A DNA stretch of 64,000 bases from Berghia stephanieae (taxonomy: Eukaryota; Mollusca; Gastropoda; Nudibranchia; Aeolidiidae): contig CM067450.1 of assembly GCA_034508935.3 (NCBI GenBank), positions 4,729,756-4,793,755 on the forward strand. Direction: 5' to 3'. The notes below the pieces were generated by a model. It was not told the DNA's origin. It worked only from the letters and a program-made list of their open reading frames with translations, and ran no database searches. A program made the translations under genes and the position numbers. Below are positions 1 to 11,729 of this stretch, one piece after another; positions within the stretch are counted from its first letter, which is position 1; the number at the start of each line of letters is the position of its first letter.

Positions 1-220
1 TCATGATTGCCTTTAAACCCCATTTTTACTGCACTTTTAGAGCAATTGCGATGATAAACTAGCTAACTCCAGGCAAGTGGGAAACAGCACCTATTTGTTC
101 CACCACACATCAAGTATCTCACTGCCAGTACATTTGATTGAGGGAAATTTAACCTTTTAAAAGGAGAAAATTCAGACCTCTGACTACGATATCGCAGATT
201 TCTGCAGATCCAAGGAAAAA

Positions 221-453
221 CATCGGCACTGAATATTGTATTAGCCAATCATTCCACTTTGTTCAGTAAAAATTCTGCATTTTGATTGGTTGAAGACATC
301 AGGTTCGGCCAGGGATTGTATTCAGAAATAAATTGATTCCAGTTTGAACAAATTTTCTGACCCAAAGTTAGTCAACTCCCAACTCCAGTCAGTCACCTGA
401 CATTATAAAATCTTCATCCACCTTAAAGAATCAAACATTTCCTTAATCTATCA
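221..453. repeat. Dispersed repeat A, copy 1
   Basis: A block of about 230 bp that recurs at 4106-4343 with roughly 5-6% difference. Both copies begin near ACTGAATATTGTATTAGCC and end near CATTTCCTTAATCTATCAT. Inside, a CCAAT-type AGCCAATCA and a later TGATTGGTT can pair as a short stem. This copy lies just 3' of the syntaxin-6 stop codon, so it is probably in the 3' UTR or flank. The family is not recognised; no coding capacity or target-site duplication was seen. Confidence 0.75.
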
Positions 454-491
454 TCTCCTCCAAGTCTTATGTTACAATATCTTATATATTG

Positions 492-3400
492 TTATATAGT
501 GAAAAACATGATGAGGATAATGAGAAGCATGACGGACAACACACCAATAGCACACCACTGTCGTCGATCTGAAAAAAAATTAATTAAAATATCATTGACT
601 GTTACAAGGAGTGTTGAATTTAGTAAGATGTGTTTTTTCTTTATCATTCTAATAATCTATAATTCTCAACATTTCCCTAAGATCTGATAGATTTAGTAGT
701 GGGGTTTTTACCTTCCATAATAGAATTTGGAGAAGCATAGAAACCAGTCTAAAATTGAGCTCTGACACACTTCAAAAAATTAAATAAAAGATAACCTTTA
801 AAAACAAAGGATTAAAACACGGCATAGAAGAAGAGTCATTGAATTTATAATAGCACTCTTGTATCTATGTTTTAGTTTAATGCTCGCATGGCTTTATAAT
901 ATTTACTTCTATTTATAAATAACACGCCTATATCAGAATAAAATATTATTTTTAAACTTGAGCGTTTACATAGCACAATATCCACTTAACGCTTCACAAG
1001 AAGTTCCTTTCCAATGGCATCACTTAACATGTAGGATGAGACAAAATGCCTGTTAGGCAATACTACTATTTTTTCTGACAGAGACAATTTTGTTAACAGC
1101 CAGGTACTCATACCCAGATAATCGCCTGAGTATAGTGAGAAAATGTGATTAAAGAACCTTTTCCAAGGACTCAACTATGCAGATCAAATCAAAACTCAAA
1201 CTCGGGAACTTCTGATCCAAAGGCTAGTGTCATACCACAAGACCACACAGCCACATATGGGCCAAAAGAATGCAACAGTATGTGATAAGTACTACAAATG
1301 ATTATATTGATTCACTGGTGGTAAAACAATTGCTCATACATACATACATACATACATACATACATACATACATACATACATACATACATACATACAAACA
1401 TACATTCATACATACATACATACATACATACATACATACATACATACATACATACATACATACATACATACATACATACATACATACATACATACATACA
1501 TACATACATACATACATACATACATACATACAAAAAATCATTAAAAAACGAATTCCATAAACCTACCGTTTGACATACGCATAACTTTGGCCATTTTCTT
1601 CATTGTGATATCCATTTTACTCTCTGTGTTTTCCATCTCATGGTGGAACTCATCCAACATTCTAGACAAAAAAATAATGCAATTTTTTTTTTAATTGTCA
1701 TAACAACTAATTTAAAAAATAAATATGATACACAATTACATCGCAAATTGGGGGTCCTGAAGCCCAGATGGTAGAGCACTCACTTCACATGCAAAGAGAC
1801 TTAGATCGATTCCGGGTGTAGTCAACGATTTCTTTTTCTGCCCCCACCCCTTGTCCACCCAGCAGTGATTGGGTCTGTGAGATCTGGTAGACATTACTTT
1901 GCGATAGACTAGTGTCCTATCAATAGGATAGCAAGCAATTCCTATTGTCCATTTCACATTATAAAAACTGGGATAAACTGAGGACTACCTTTTGTTCCTT
2001 TCATGAAAATTGGCACCTTTATCGGTCTTTTGTTTATAATATATAAATTAAATCCTTAGGACAGATTTCCCTTGAACTTAATAAAAGATATTTATATCCC
2101 CAATACAGCAATTCATGTTCAAAAAAAATTTGCTAAACTTAAAAAAGACATCAAAACTGATAAATACAATTTTTAATTTGCAGATGAAAAACACCAGAAA
2201 CAAAACCAATTCATTGAGAATTTTATGTTTGCCATTTCTGTTGTGAAACTTACAAATTCTGGTCCTCTAGTTCATTGCCGATTTGCTGACTCATGTTTTT
2301 CAACACGCCGACACTGGACCCAATCACATCCAGTTGCTCATCTTGATTGCGAATCAACATCTGGTCGAGACAACAAATAAATGAGACATTATACATAATA
2401 TTATAAAATTATTTTGTTCTAATTCATTACATTAGTAGACAGTCAATCGTGAGTTATTTGACTTAAAAATTGAGCTTTTATATAGCGCAAATCCACTAAA
2501 CGTGTTCAAAGCGCTTTATCAACCTAAATTTGAGCAGAAGACTCTTATATTGAAATTGCAAGTTTATTGATAAGGACAATAATAGATCTGAAACAAATGA
2601 CAATAAGAGATTATCAGTTCATGTATCCAACTACAAAAGACAACCAAATATTTTCGTCATCGCATACGACTGAAAGGCAAGAGCACAGCTTGTCGCTGGT
2701 TTGGATAAATTAAAAGTAATGAAGTCTCCAGTTGCATGAAAAATTACCACATTTTCATATCAATGTTTTCCACCATACACAGAAATAGGGAGCTTATTTC
2801 CTGGGCTCAGTGAATACAGTGACATCATTCCAATATCCAATTGAAACAAAGCCCACGGAGTAAATTACACGGGTGCCAGCAGGAAGAAGTGCTGAAACCT
2901 GAAACTAAAATCTTGACACTTTGCTCAACCTGAAAAGGTGGCTGAAACACGTTTTTGAATTTTTACCGATGCTATTAGGTTATTTTACTCAAAACACTGA
3001 AACTAGAGGTATTTGACTTTGAGATATCGCGAAACCGGAATTCCGGCATGAACCAGAAAACTGGCACCCATGGTAAATTAACATTGGTCAAAATGTGGAA
3101 GTCAGCAAGGTCATCTCCATTGATGCAATTTTTGCTGACATTACATGAGAACCTGACTCCAGCGTTGTTTCTGTCGGGTAAAATATTTGTAGTATCGCCT
3201 AATAGGCGTCATGTCTTATTCTATATGTATGTTGCTGTTGGTCAGGGACCCTTTGTAAAGCACTTTGAACATGTTTAGTGGATATTGCGCTATATAAAAG
3301 CTCAATGATGACAATGACAAAATCTTCCCCCACCAACACAACCTGTATGAGGCAGAGCCACAGTTGCAGCAATCAAGGCCCTGCGTAGCTTTGCCCAAAA

Positions 3401-6400
3401 ACATCCCAAAAGTGATGCCCCATTTGACTTCACTCCCCCAGTTGGAGACAGAGTTTCCAAGAGAAATTCTAGCAGATCACCATCAATGACTTTTTTTTCC
3501 ATCAATGATTTCTTCAAATTCAAGAATGAAAATTTCCCAACTTTCTCATCTTCAGCATTAAAACATGCAGAAATGTGCAACTTCTTAATGATTGCATTTA
3601 TGGCCTACCGAGGTATGACTGAATAATAATAATAAAATAAGAAGAAGAATGATAAAATCAAGACCTTGTGCAAACTATGACTATTAGAAGAAGCTTACCT
3701 GTTGTTGCTGCTGTGTGTCGTCGATGTAACGTTGATTGGCCTTTTCCATTTCCCTGTCCAACTGCATGTACTTATCTCCCTTTGATGTGGTCGTCATGGG
3801 CTGAAAGATGAATCAAGGCAATTATTTTAATGCTAATAGACGATAGAACTTATGTTTGCCTTTTGTACATTTAGTAGACAATCAAGCACTGCTTATCATA
3901 ACACCATCATTCTTGATATAAAATATTGATAAATGTATTATGAAATAATAAACTCAGCAAAATTAGTTTTTTAAAATCAAAATACAAATCTTACAAAATA
4001 AATATGAGCATGTTCTCTGGAATATATAAAGGTGGTAATTGAAATAATTTTTATATGAACATGTTTGGGCGAAATGCCAACATTTAAAACATGTTTAATG
4101 TATAACATCAGTACTGAATATTGTATTAGCCAATCATTCCACTTTGTTCAGTATAAATTCTGCATTTTGATTGGTTTAAGACTTCAGGTTGGGCCAGAGA
4201 TTGTGTTCAGAAATAAATAGATTCCAGTTTGAACAAATTTTCTGACCTAAAGTTAGTCGACTCCCAACTCCAGTCAGTCACCTGGCACTATAAAATCTTC
4301 ATCCACCTTAAAGAATCAAACATTTCCTTAATTTATCATCATCAAAACAAAGAATTCTGAGCTTGCTTAGAGGTCCTTGATGACAATTATTACTGTCAAC
4401 ACTAATAAAATTTTTAAAAATAAAAAATTGAGCTTTATATAGCGCAATATCCACTAAATGTGCTCAAAGCGCTTTACAAGGGGTCCCTGGTCAACAGCAG
4501 CATTTAACATGTAGAACGGGACATGCCGCCTGTTAGGCGATATTACAATTTTTCGGACAAAGACGACTTTTGTTAACGGCCAGGTAGTCATTTTACACAT
4601 GAGTACGGTGAAAGAAAGTGAGTAAAGAGCCTTTTCCAAGGACTCAACTATGCGCCAAGCGCAAAGCTCGAACCCAGGACCTTCCGATCAGAAAGCGAGT
4701 GTCATACCACAAGACCACATAGCCGCACAAATATCAATAATAATAAATCAATAATTGGAAGATGAAGAAGAATAAGAAGAGGAGTGGGAGAAGGAGCTGA
4801 AAAGAAGAAGATAGAAACAATACCAATTACAACAAAGAAGAAGCAAAGGGAAAATAAAAATGTAAACATTTTCTTGAATGTTCAGCGAAATACCTGTTTG
4901 GAATCGTCTCTCTGATTTCCGTTGTTGACTATTTGCCCTTTCATCTCCTGAGAGACAAAATATAAATAAACCAATAAAACTGTCACAAAAGTTTTAATTA
5001 TTGACTGGGTTATAAAATACATAAAATGGAGAGAAAGATAAAGGGAGTAAATGTGACTCATATATAAGGGAACAACACAAAACAAACAACATTTCGGCCT
5101 TTGGCCTTCTTTAAGTAAACACGAAATATGTTATTATATGTATAAGATTGTCATAATGGTTAAAACAATATTATAGGTAAAAATGTGTGTGTGTGTGTGA
5201 AAAAAAAAAAAGTTTTTCTTGACCTTGACTAAGACCAAAACTGGATAATAATTAGATGGTCCAATAATACTGATAATAATGAGGGTTAACAATAAAGATA
5301 ATAATGATCAATGATGATAAATGATGATGATGATATTGATCATAATGATGGTAGTGATGATTATATCGAAAAGGAAGAAAAAAAATGTATTAAAATAACA
5401 GATGCAAAATAAACAAGAAAACGAGATGATTAATTGGTTACTTACTCTGACAATGGTCTTGGTCCTTTCCACAAAATTTCTCCTTTCCTCCAGCTCATAT
5501 TCTGAGATTTTAAACTTACGAGGATTTTTTTCAACAATACCTACTCGGAGTTAAGGAAAACTTTTTGGCTGCAAAATTCTAAAAATATCATCTGTGACTC
5601 CCTTCAATGAATACAGATTAAACAGGGATGCCAACTCAGGAGGGAAAAATTTACTGAACTTTTACGTAAACACATAGACCTATCCTTTTCTGAGTGCTGA
5701 ACTCCAGTGAAATGACATTAAATGTACTTACTTTTTTCTATTTAGCAGGTGATTGGAAAATATACTGAGAGTTTATCTGTCATCTGCATTTTTTGCCAAA
5801 TTGGGACCTAAAATTTGCCAAAATTTGCCAAGAAATTTGCCAAAAAGACCAAAATTTGCCGAGGAGAACTAAGCGTTTCAGTAAAAATTAACACGCGATA
5901 CAGAAAAAAATATATATAAAAGAGAATTAATTACATTTATGGAGGCTACATTTATTAATTTACACAATGTAAAGTGAAAAGCGTTGTTACAAAGATTTTA
6001 AAGGCTCATTATCCGTAGAGAGTAACTTCCCTTGGTTTGGGCCCAGGCAAAGCTGCAACATTTCTCAAGTCTAGCACTTTTTTTTTCGTTATTTTGTTTT
6101 CGCTTCTTTTTTTCCCATTGTTATCAACTAAAGAACATTCAACGACTTGAAATAAAGTCTATAATTTTGGCAGCCTGACACAAAGGATACCGACTGTTTC
6201 TTCCAGGTCTTCCAAGTCCCATTCTATACTGCGAAGACTGTTACGGAGTTCATTTGTAGTATACTCCACCTCTTCCCTTGATGTAAGTCCTCCATTTTCC
6301 TCCAACTCCCTCCATCTTGAAAACAGGTTTCTTACCACAAGCAATGCTTTTTGAACTTCACTGTGATGAAGAATAATAAAACAAATATCAAAACAAAAAA

Positions 6401-7538
6401 ATATATATGTAGATAGATAGATAGATGGATGGATGGATAGATAAAATAATTTTTTTTTTTAAATGAAATAACAGTGCTTAACTTTTTGATAAAAGGGATT
6501 GTTATTAAAATATTCTAAGTATAATTTTCTTTAAATTCTACAATATTGTTCCTTGCATTTGCAATCTTTGGGAAGTATTTTTCAGCTCAAGAAACTGCAA
6601 TTAATCTCCGCTATGAAAGCCGTTAATAAAACAAAGACATATATAAGGTGAGCTCTACATAACAGTGTTTATTATGACCTCTTTGAGATGGTTGGCCACA
6701 GACTTTCTATTGTCAAATTTCGATTCATTTAAATTATAGTTTCAGAATATCTGGAACTACATAAAGACGGTTATAAAACATTTTTAAAATGTTAATGTTT
6801 AATCTCAACTGATCTCAGGATCGATGCCAGTCCTTTTATTTGTGAGGCGTGTGCTCTACCATTGAGCTATCTGGATTTAACATTAAAGTAAAGCAAGTGG
6901 TATATATGATAAATGTATATAGAGAATGCTATACCACCCAAGGCAACATTACTCATATAACATTTGGATGTTGTTTTTTAAATTACAAGACTTTTCATCA
7001 ATTTTGAATGGATCCATGTACGGACAAAATTTCCTACTTCAAACAATCATAAATATTAAAAACATACTGATGCAGACATGGGCTGAGAAAATTGGTTTTT
7101 ACTAATTTGAGGGAACATCAATTTTAGATTCTCTCCTTCAAATTTGTGCGGCTATGTGGTCTAGTGGTATGACACTTGCTTTCGGATCGGAAGGTCCTGG
7201 GTTCGAGCCTCGCGCTCGGCGCATAGTTGAGTCCTTGGAAAAGGCTCTTTACTCACATTCTCTCACCGTACTCAGGTGTAAAATGAGTACCTGGCCGTTA
7301 ACAGCGTTGTCTTTGTCTGAAAAATGGTACTATCGCCTAATAGGCGTCATGTCCCGTCCTACATGTTAAATGTTGCTGTTGACCAGGGACCCCTTGTAAA
7401 GCGCTTTGAGCACATTTAGTGGATATTGCGCTATATAAAGCTCAATTTAAAAAAAAAAAATTTTTTAATTAACATGCCCATCTACAGATATATAAAAGCT
7501 TACTCTTTCACGACAAAAAATGGATCCTCCACAGACAT
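492..7538 (-). CDS. STX6: Syntaxin-6 (Qc-SNARE), complete, 8 coding exons
   Basis: Membrane-anchored Qc-SNARE; the family acts in fusion at the trans-Golgi network and endosomes. Coding exons in transcript order: 7504-7538, 6191-6360, 5446-5540, 4894-4947, 3699-3800, 2254-2360, 1567-1661, 492-568. They total 735 bp, 244 residues; human STX6 has 255. Every intron has GT-AG ends and phases agree. The product starts [10 protein letters not shown], matching the family's N-terminus. The N-terminal helical domain (about 4-100) contains [21 protein letters not shown] linker follows, then the SNARE motif (about 153-217), with [15 protein letters not shown] and [16 protein letters not shown]; the zero-layer Gln is about residue 186. 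The C-terminal anchor is [20 protein letters not shown]. Introns hold SINEs, repeat A and an unexplained ORF. Promoter and 5' UTR are not resolved; an acceptor-like AACAG lies two bases before the ATG, so upstream non-coding exons are possible. Confidence 0.96.
955..1257 (-). repeat. tRNA-derived SINE (family S1), diverged copy
   Basis: Read on the minus strand, it has a tRNA-like head (GTGGTCTTGTGGTATGACAC), the family body and an L2-like tail. In better copies the tail reads AAGCGCTTTGAG then GATATTGCGCTATATAA. It lies in the last syntaxin-6 intron. It is more diverged than the copy at 7146. Confidence 0.85.
1337..1531. repeat. (ATAC)n microsatellite
   Basis: About 195 bp of ACAT/ATAC units, almost pure, with two interruptions near the left end. 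It lies in the last intron of syntaxin-6, only about 35 bp from the preceding exon. Open frames of (IHTY)n and (MYVC)n are by-products of the four-base period. Confidence 0.98.
1742..1960 (+). repeat. tRNA-derived SINE (family S2)
   Basis: A tRNA-like head (box A around CAGATGGTAGAGCACTC, box B around GATCGATTCC) is followed by a body containing TTGCGATAGACTAGTGTCC and GGATAGCAAGCAATT. The same body is seen at 58228-58450 and, inverted, at 63745-63985. It lies in a syntaxin-6 intron. Confidence 0.75.
2463..2520 (-). repeat. SINE S1 3'-tail fragment
   Basis: Only the S1 tail is left (TTGAGCTTTTATATAGCGCA, then CAAAGCGCTTTAT on the plus strand). It is a 5'-truncated insertion in a syntaxin-6 intron. 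Confidence 0.8.
3160..3306 (+). repeat. SINE S1, 5'-truncated
   Basis: Begins within the S1 body (GTTTCTGTCGGGTAAAAT) and runs through TATCGCCTAATAGGCGTCAT to the tail GGATATTGCGCTATATAAAA. It lies in the syntaxin-6 intron between exons 2254-2360 and 3699-3800. Confidence 0.85.
3302..3580 (-). other. Unassigned open frame inside a syntaxin-6 intron
   Basis: About 92 codons stay open on the minus strand, with non-repetitive composition ([15 protein letters not shown], then [17 protein letters not shown]). The frame continues upstream for some codons. It has no similarity I recognise and no convincing splice pair, and its 3' end runs into the neighbouring SINE. It could be a fragment of a processed pseudogene or chance. 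I assign no function. Confidence 0.25.
4106..4343. repeat. Dispersed repeat A, copy 2
   Basis: Second copy of the 230-bp block at 221-453, in direct orientation, inside the syntaxin-6 intron between exons 3699-3800 and 4894-4947. The edges agree with copy 1, so it is a discrete repeat unit and not chance similarity. Confidence 0.75.
4426..4730 (-). repeat. tRNA-derived SINE (family S1), near full length
   Basis: On the minus strand it opens with GTGCGGCTATGTGGTCTTGT, carries a box-B-like GGTTCGAGC region and ends in the L2-type tail. It is the inverted counterpart of the copy at 7146-7449. It lies in a syntaxin-6 intron. Confidence 0.92.
6812..6882 (-). repeat. tRNA-like SINE head or tRNA pseudogene
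   Basis: On the minus strand, ATAGCTCAATGGTAGAGCAC followed by ATCGATCCTG gives A and B boxes at about tRNA spacing. A clean cloverleaf does not form, so this is more likely a SINE head or decayed tRNA copy than a working tRNA gene. It lies in the first syntaxin-6 intron. Confidence 0.5.
7146..7449 (+). repeat. tRNA-derived SINE (family S1), reference copy
   Basis: The best-preserved S1 copy. The head is GCGGCTATGTGGTCTAGTGG (box A) with GGTTCGAGCC (box B); the body includes CCTGGCCGTTAACAGC and CGCCTAATAGGCGTCATGTC. The tail is AAAGCGCTTTGAGCAC then GATATTGCGCTATATAAAGC, ending in poly(A). Such a tail is typical of SINEs mobilised by L2-type LINEs. It sits in the first intron of syntaxin-6, ending about 55 bp from the start exon. 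Confidence 0.95.
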
Positions 7539-9180
7539 GTCTGTTGATTTGTTTATATTCTATTAAAAATGAAATCCTATCTTGATTCACGATGTGCTTG
7601 AGTGATGTCTTTTAGTATTGGTTATAGAAATAATGACATCCAATTTTATGTCCATTGGGATTCTAAAACCTCATTCTGATCTGTGGATACAAGTGTAAAT
7701 ATAAAAATATAAACATACGGACTACAAAACATATATAAATTATTCTAGGATTGATGAAATATCCCTTAGTGTATAACAAACACAGACTAATCTGTACAAA
7801 ATACTGAATCAACTAAATGGTTGAAGGGAAGTGCACTAGTACTAGTGTAGTGTCAAATGATAAATAGGACAAGACGAAGTTTCTTTCCAATGTCATCACA
7901 AGTATTGGTGATTATAAGTGTGTGGTGAATAATGAATATTCTTTGCAGTTTCCGAGTTTGACTGATACTTAGTACTTCAAATTGTGGTAGTGGCAGTAGT
8001 GGTTAGAGACAAAGAAAGTGGTCAATATGTTGATAATTAGGTGTTCGTGTCAATCAATAAATCAGGGGGGAGGCCTGTGTTTGACTCTGACATCATGAAC
8101 TTCGTGGAAGAATTTTAATTATGAAAGATAGATAGATATCTATCACTATCAGTATCAGCCGGTCCGGTAAGTCCAGGCTCAACATTGTCGTCATGCCAAG
8201 TAAAGAAATCAAAGGACCAATTGAATTAAAGAAATAATAAATAAAATGTTAAGGACATGAGACTTCTGTTGATTCAAGATAACCAGCTTTTTATTTTAGT
8301 AAGCCACGACTGTTTAAGTCAAGTCGAAAGTAAATTCTAAATCAGTCGCCAAAGTCTTTTCTTTACTTTCTCCTCAGTCAGATACACAGATGATACGATA
8401 CAGACCGACTCAAGATTCAATTCTAATGAAGTACGATGATATAGTTTACCATTTATTCCTTTCATCAGTATTAACGATGACGTGTTAAAAATTTACATTA
8501 CAGAACTTGATATATGTAATTTCTATAATTCTAAAATTGTAATTGTAGGAACTGCGAATGTGGAATAATGTTATGATCTGTTCCGGATGTTTACCATTTG
8601 AAAGAAGAACGGAGACGGATCAACTGCATCATAACGGAAGTCACACTACTTCGGATAGTTTATGGAACTGTGTTTTCAGTCCACCAGTGGACCGAAAACA
8701 CAGCTGTGTATTCAGTCCACCGGAAGAGATTATATATTACAGTATAAGCTTCTTGGCTATACGGCATTTTAAAAAGGGACCAATTATCGTCTATACTTAC
8801 CTTAATCGACACTGACGACATTTGTTACTGAGCCTAATATAGGCATCATCAGAAATGGACAGGCATAAAATTTATGGTAATTCAAAGGCTTAATAATATA
8901 ATTCACAGCATTTTATTTACTCGCGAAAAGTCTTTTCTGAAATAGATCTCAATTCTCGATACCGATATATCAATTTTTTTGTACTCCCTTGGATAAGAAT
9001 TTCTTAATTTTCAACTTCAACACGTTGACACCATTCCTGGTGACTCGAGAAGTTTGATCAACTTTTAACATGTTTTATTTATTTACTTGTACTCCCTTTT
9101 AAGATTATTTTAATTTATAACACAGTTGTTATTGCCTTGTGTATTCATTGTACGTAACAATATGAGTCCGGAGAAAAACA
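7539..9180. other. Upstream flank of syntaxin-6
   Basis: No gene is seen on either strand. The stretch holds short GATA repeats near 8130 and the palindromic cassette at 8664-8821. Any promoter or 5' UTR exon of syntaxin-6 should lie here or farther right, but no CpG island or TATA box can be assigned. Confidence 0.5.
8664..8821. repeat. Palindrome plus donor-like cassette, copy 1
   Basis: 8687-8720 is a 34-bp imperfect palindrome centred on ACACAGCTGTGT with arms GTGGACcGAA and TTCaGTCCAC. The same block occurs at 33536-33596. About 60 bp on, GGACCAATTATCGTC is also shared with the 33.6-kb copy. At 8801-8821 the minus strand reads ATGTCGTCAGTGTCGATTAA G followed by a strong donor GTAAGTATAG; a close relative lies at 41791-41811. 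It could be a decayed mobile element or a duplicated promoter/first-exon cassette. Function unknown. Confidence 0.5.
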
Positions 9181-9185
9181 AGAAG

Positions 9186-9327
9186 AAAAAAACCAAAATC
9201 AAAAACCAAAAAATAAAAACAACAAACGAACGAACAAACAAAACAAAAACAAAAAACAAAACAAAACAAAACAAAAGGAAAGAGAACAACTTTATAGTTA
9301 TAGGGTCTTGAATATGTTTCAGGGAGC

Positions 9328-9397
<70 letters not shown>
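9186..9397. repeat. A-rich (AAAAC) stretch and (GA)n microsatellite
   Basis: 9186-9290 is irregular A/C-rich DNA with several AAAAC units, possibly the degraded tail of a retroelement. 9331-9397 is a nearly pure (GA)n tract. Confidence 0.9.
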
Positions 9398-9398
<1 letters not shown>

Positions 9399-9909
9399 GC
9401 ATGGAAGATGACTCTACATTATTTTAAGGACTCTATTGTTTTTAAAGGTTTGATGACGCTTATAACACATTGAGGCCATTTAAGGGCTAGTAGAAAGGAA
9501 GAAATGGGATACCAGTCAAAACATTCTAGTTTTACAAGACATAATAGACAATGAACAATAGACTAGCCCTACAAGACAAAGGACAAGGAAAAATTTTGAA
9601 AGAAAAGGATACTGGAAGAAGACAAGTCAAGACTGCTCGGGGCGGGGAAGTCCTGGGCCTTGAGGCACAGCCATGCTTGAGCCAGTGATCGATGTGAAAA
9701 GTGACCAAATGGAACCTTACTTGGGCAAACAATACTAAAACTCTGATCTCCTTTGAAAACTCATCGGTTTTGATAATCACAAAAATTCTATCGGACTAGG
9801 AGAATTAAAAAAAAAAGATATAAATGTTAATTTTTAATTAATTGAAGAAATATTATTCTCTGTGAGACCAATTTTGGCCACATTGGCCAGGCCAATGGCT
9901 ATCGAGAAG

Positions 9910-9992
9910 CTTCTTGATTGTATATCATGTCAATTATTCACGAGTTTCTTACCGTGAATCTCGTGAATAATTGATATACAACAATCAAGAAG
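9910..9992. repeat. Short inverted repeat (hairpin)
   Basis: Arms 9910-9944 and 9960-9992 are nearly perfect reverse complements (CTTCTTGATTGTATATCA against TGATATACAACAATCAAGAAG) around a 15-bp loop. It looks like a small MITE or foldback relic; no target duplication was identified. Confidence 0.75.
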
Positions 9993-11350
9993 TTTATAAT
10001 AGCTTCTTGGGTCCGTTTTATCTGTTTTCGGATAATAAACTGAAGCTTACATTCAATTTCATTTTGTTATGTTATTTATTTATTTAGTTCAATTCTGAAT
10101 ATAAAAAAGCGAGAACAATTCAAAAAATAATTCTATATGATGAAACCACTATAGAATGCATAGCAACATAAACATTTTCGACAATTTAATAACGTATGTT
10201 TATAAATATAATTTAAGAAGTGTCACATTTTGTCTAAACCGGTCGCACATCTATTTGGTAACTTGTGAGATCAATTATCTCTATCGTTATTTATTTCGGG
10301 AATTCTCAATGAAAATATATTGTCCTTATTCCTTCTGAGCCACTTGGGCTCATTGTAAGACAAATTAAGTCCTTTGGAACCATGTACTTGTAGCCAATGG
10401 TGCAGGAGTTATACCGATTTCAATAGCGTGAAGCGGACAGTTAACGTATTTGTTTGAAAACCTTTGACCAGACAATAGTCTATCGCAGATTACTATCCCA
10501 GCTTGACAGGCACCCTTTTACACCTGAATGGAGTGAGTGATTGGAGTAAATTTTTGTGCTCTAGGAAAGCAGTACAAATTGGCTTCGGTCGGAATCGAAC
10601 ACAGAACCACTAAGTCCAGAGTACAACGCGCATCAGCGAACTGGTACTCATCTGGGTAAATAGTGAGGTGATTCCAATAAAAACATTTTGGATAAGATCG
10701 GAAATCACCATAGTCTATGGATTTGACCCTTGAGCAATCTTTGGGTCATTAAAGGATGCACCCAATATTGTTTTCTCTATTGAATTGATTCAATTACTCA
10801 AGTTTAAAGTCTAGCCAAGACCTCCCATTCGAGAACAAATAAAGAGAACAGTGTTATGATAAGAAGGAGAGCATTTCAATTCAATTTAATAAAAAAAATA
10901 GTGGTGTGTCATTTTCTAGCCTTAGTATTAGTAGTAACAACAAGAACAATAACAAAATAGATTTCAATTAATTTGTGAACCTGATTTAGCTATTTTTGAT
11001 AAAACAAGTTTCTTCTCTATTACATCTTTAATTATCTATAATCTAAATTTTTAAATTAAACATGCATAACTTTAATGACATAATTGTATCAGATGAGATA
11101 ATTTTATTGGAAATACTTCTTTCAGTCTATTACAATGGCAGTGTGAAATCATTAAAATTAGTGTAGGAAAAATAATCTAATCCTCTCCGAGTATCGTGGG
11201 AGGTCTAAAGACCCCACCCAATATAGACATGCAGCATCTCATGCACAAATCAACTGATAGAAAAAAAACACAACATTGGATGTAATCATACAAGATAGAG
11301 AGAGCGAATCAATGGTACAGTAAGCAGTGATAACTAATGTGAACATTTTA
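9993..11350. other. Intergenic, no gene seen
   Basis: AT-rich DNA without a supported gene. About 10375-10680 on the minus strand resembles a tRNA-derived SINE: GTGTTCGATTCCGACC looks like box B, and GGGATAGTAATCTGCGATAG recalls the S2 body. The rest shows no structure I can name. Confidence 0.5.
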
Positions 11351-11388
11351 GTGTGTGTGTGTGGGGGGGGGGGGGGGGGGGGGGGGGG
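11351..11388. repeat. (GT)6 followed by a 26-base G run
   Basis: The G run occupies 11363-11388 on the plus strand. It can form a G-quadruplex and is a likely assembly or length-polymorphism hotspot. Open frames rich in Gly or Pro across it are artefacts. Confidence 0.95.
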
Positions 11389-11729
11389 TTGCTTTTTTTT
11401 AAGGGATCTTTTGGTGCCATTGCGAAAGGGTGTAAATTTTTTTTCAGATATGAATCGACATACCACGCACTGGGTAAAAAAGGTAGGAGAAGGAGGGGGC
11501 GGGCTTGCCAAAAAGGTGAATGTGAAAAAAAATGGAATGTTTTGATCAATTCAAGTTTTGGTATTGAGTTAAGATCGGAAAGGATATAGAACATATTGGT
11601 AATTTAATGGCACACCTGAGATGATCTTAGTCTTATGAATAAGTCAAGGCACTGGCAGTTGAACAACTCAAGTTTAAATGTTGCTTTCGGAATTTTCATT
11701 CCTTTCCCTTGTGCAAGATTTTCAACCCT

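Noticed and set aside
1270-1560. Long frames of repeated IHTY and MYVC on both strands
   Set aside because: They come from a four-base microsatellite, which stays open in many frames; not genes.
7146-7215. Functional tRNA gene
   Set aside because: The head is shared by many S1 copies with the same body and L2-type tail; SINE.
11239-11594. Pro-rich and Gly-rich small proteins
   Set aside because: They depend on the 26-base G run and have no other support.
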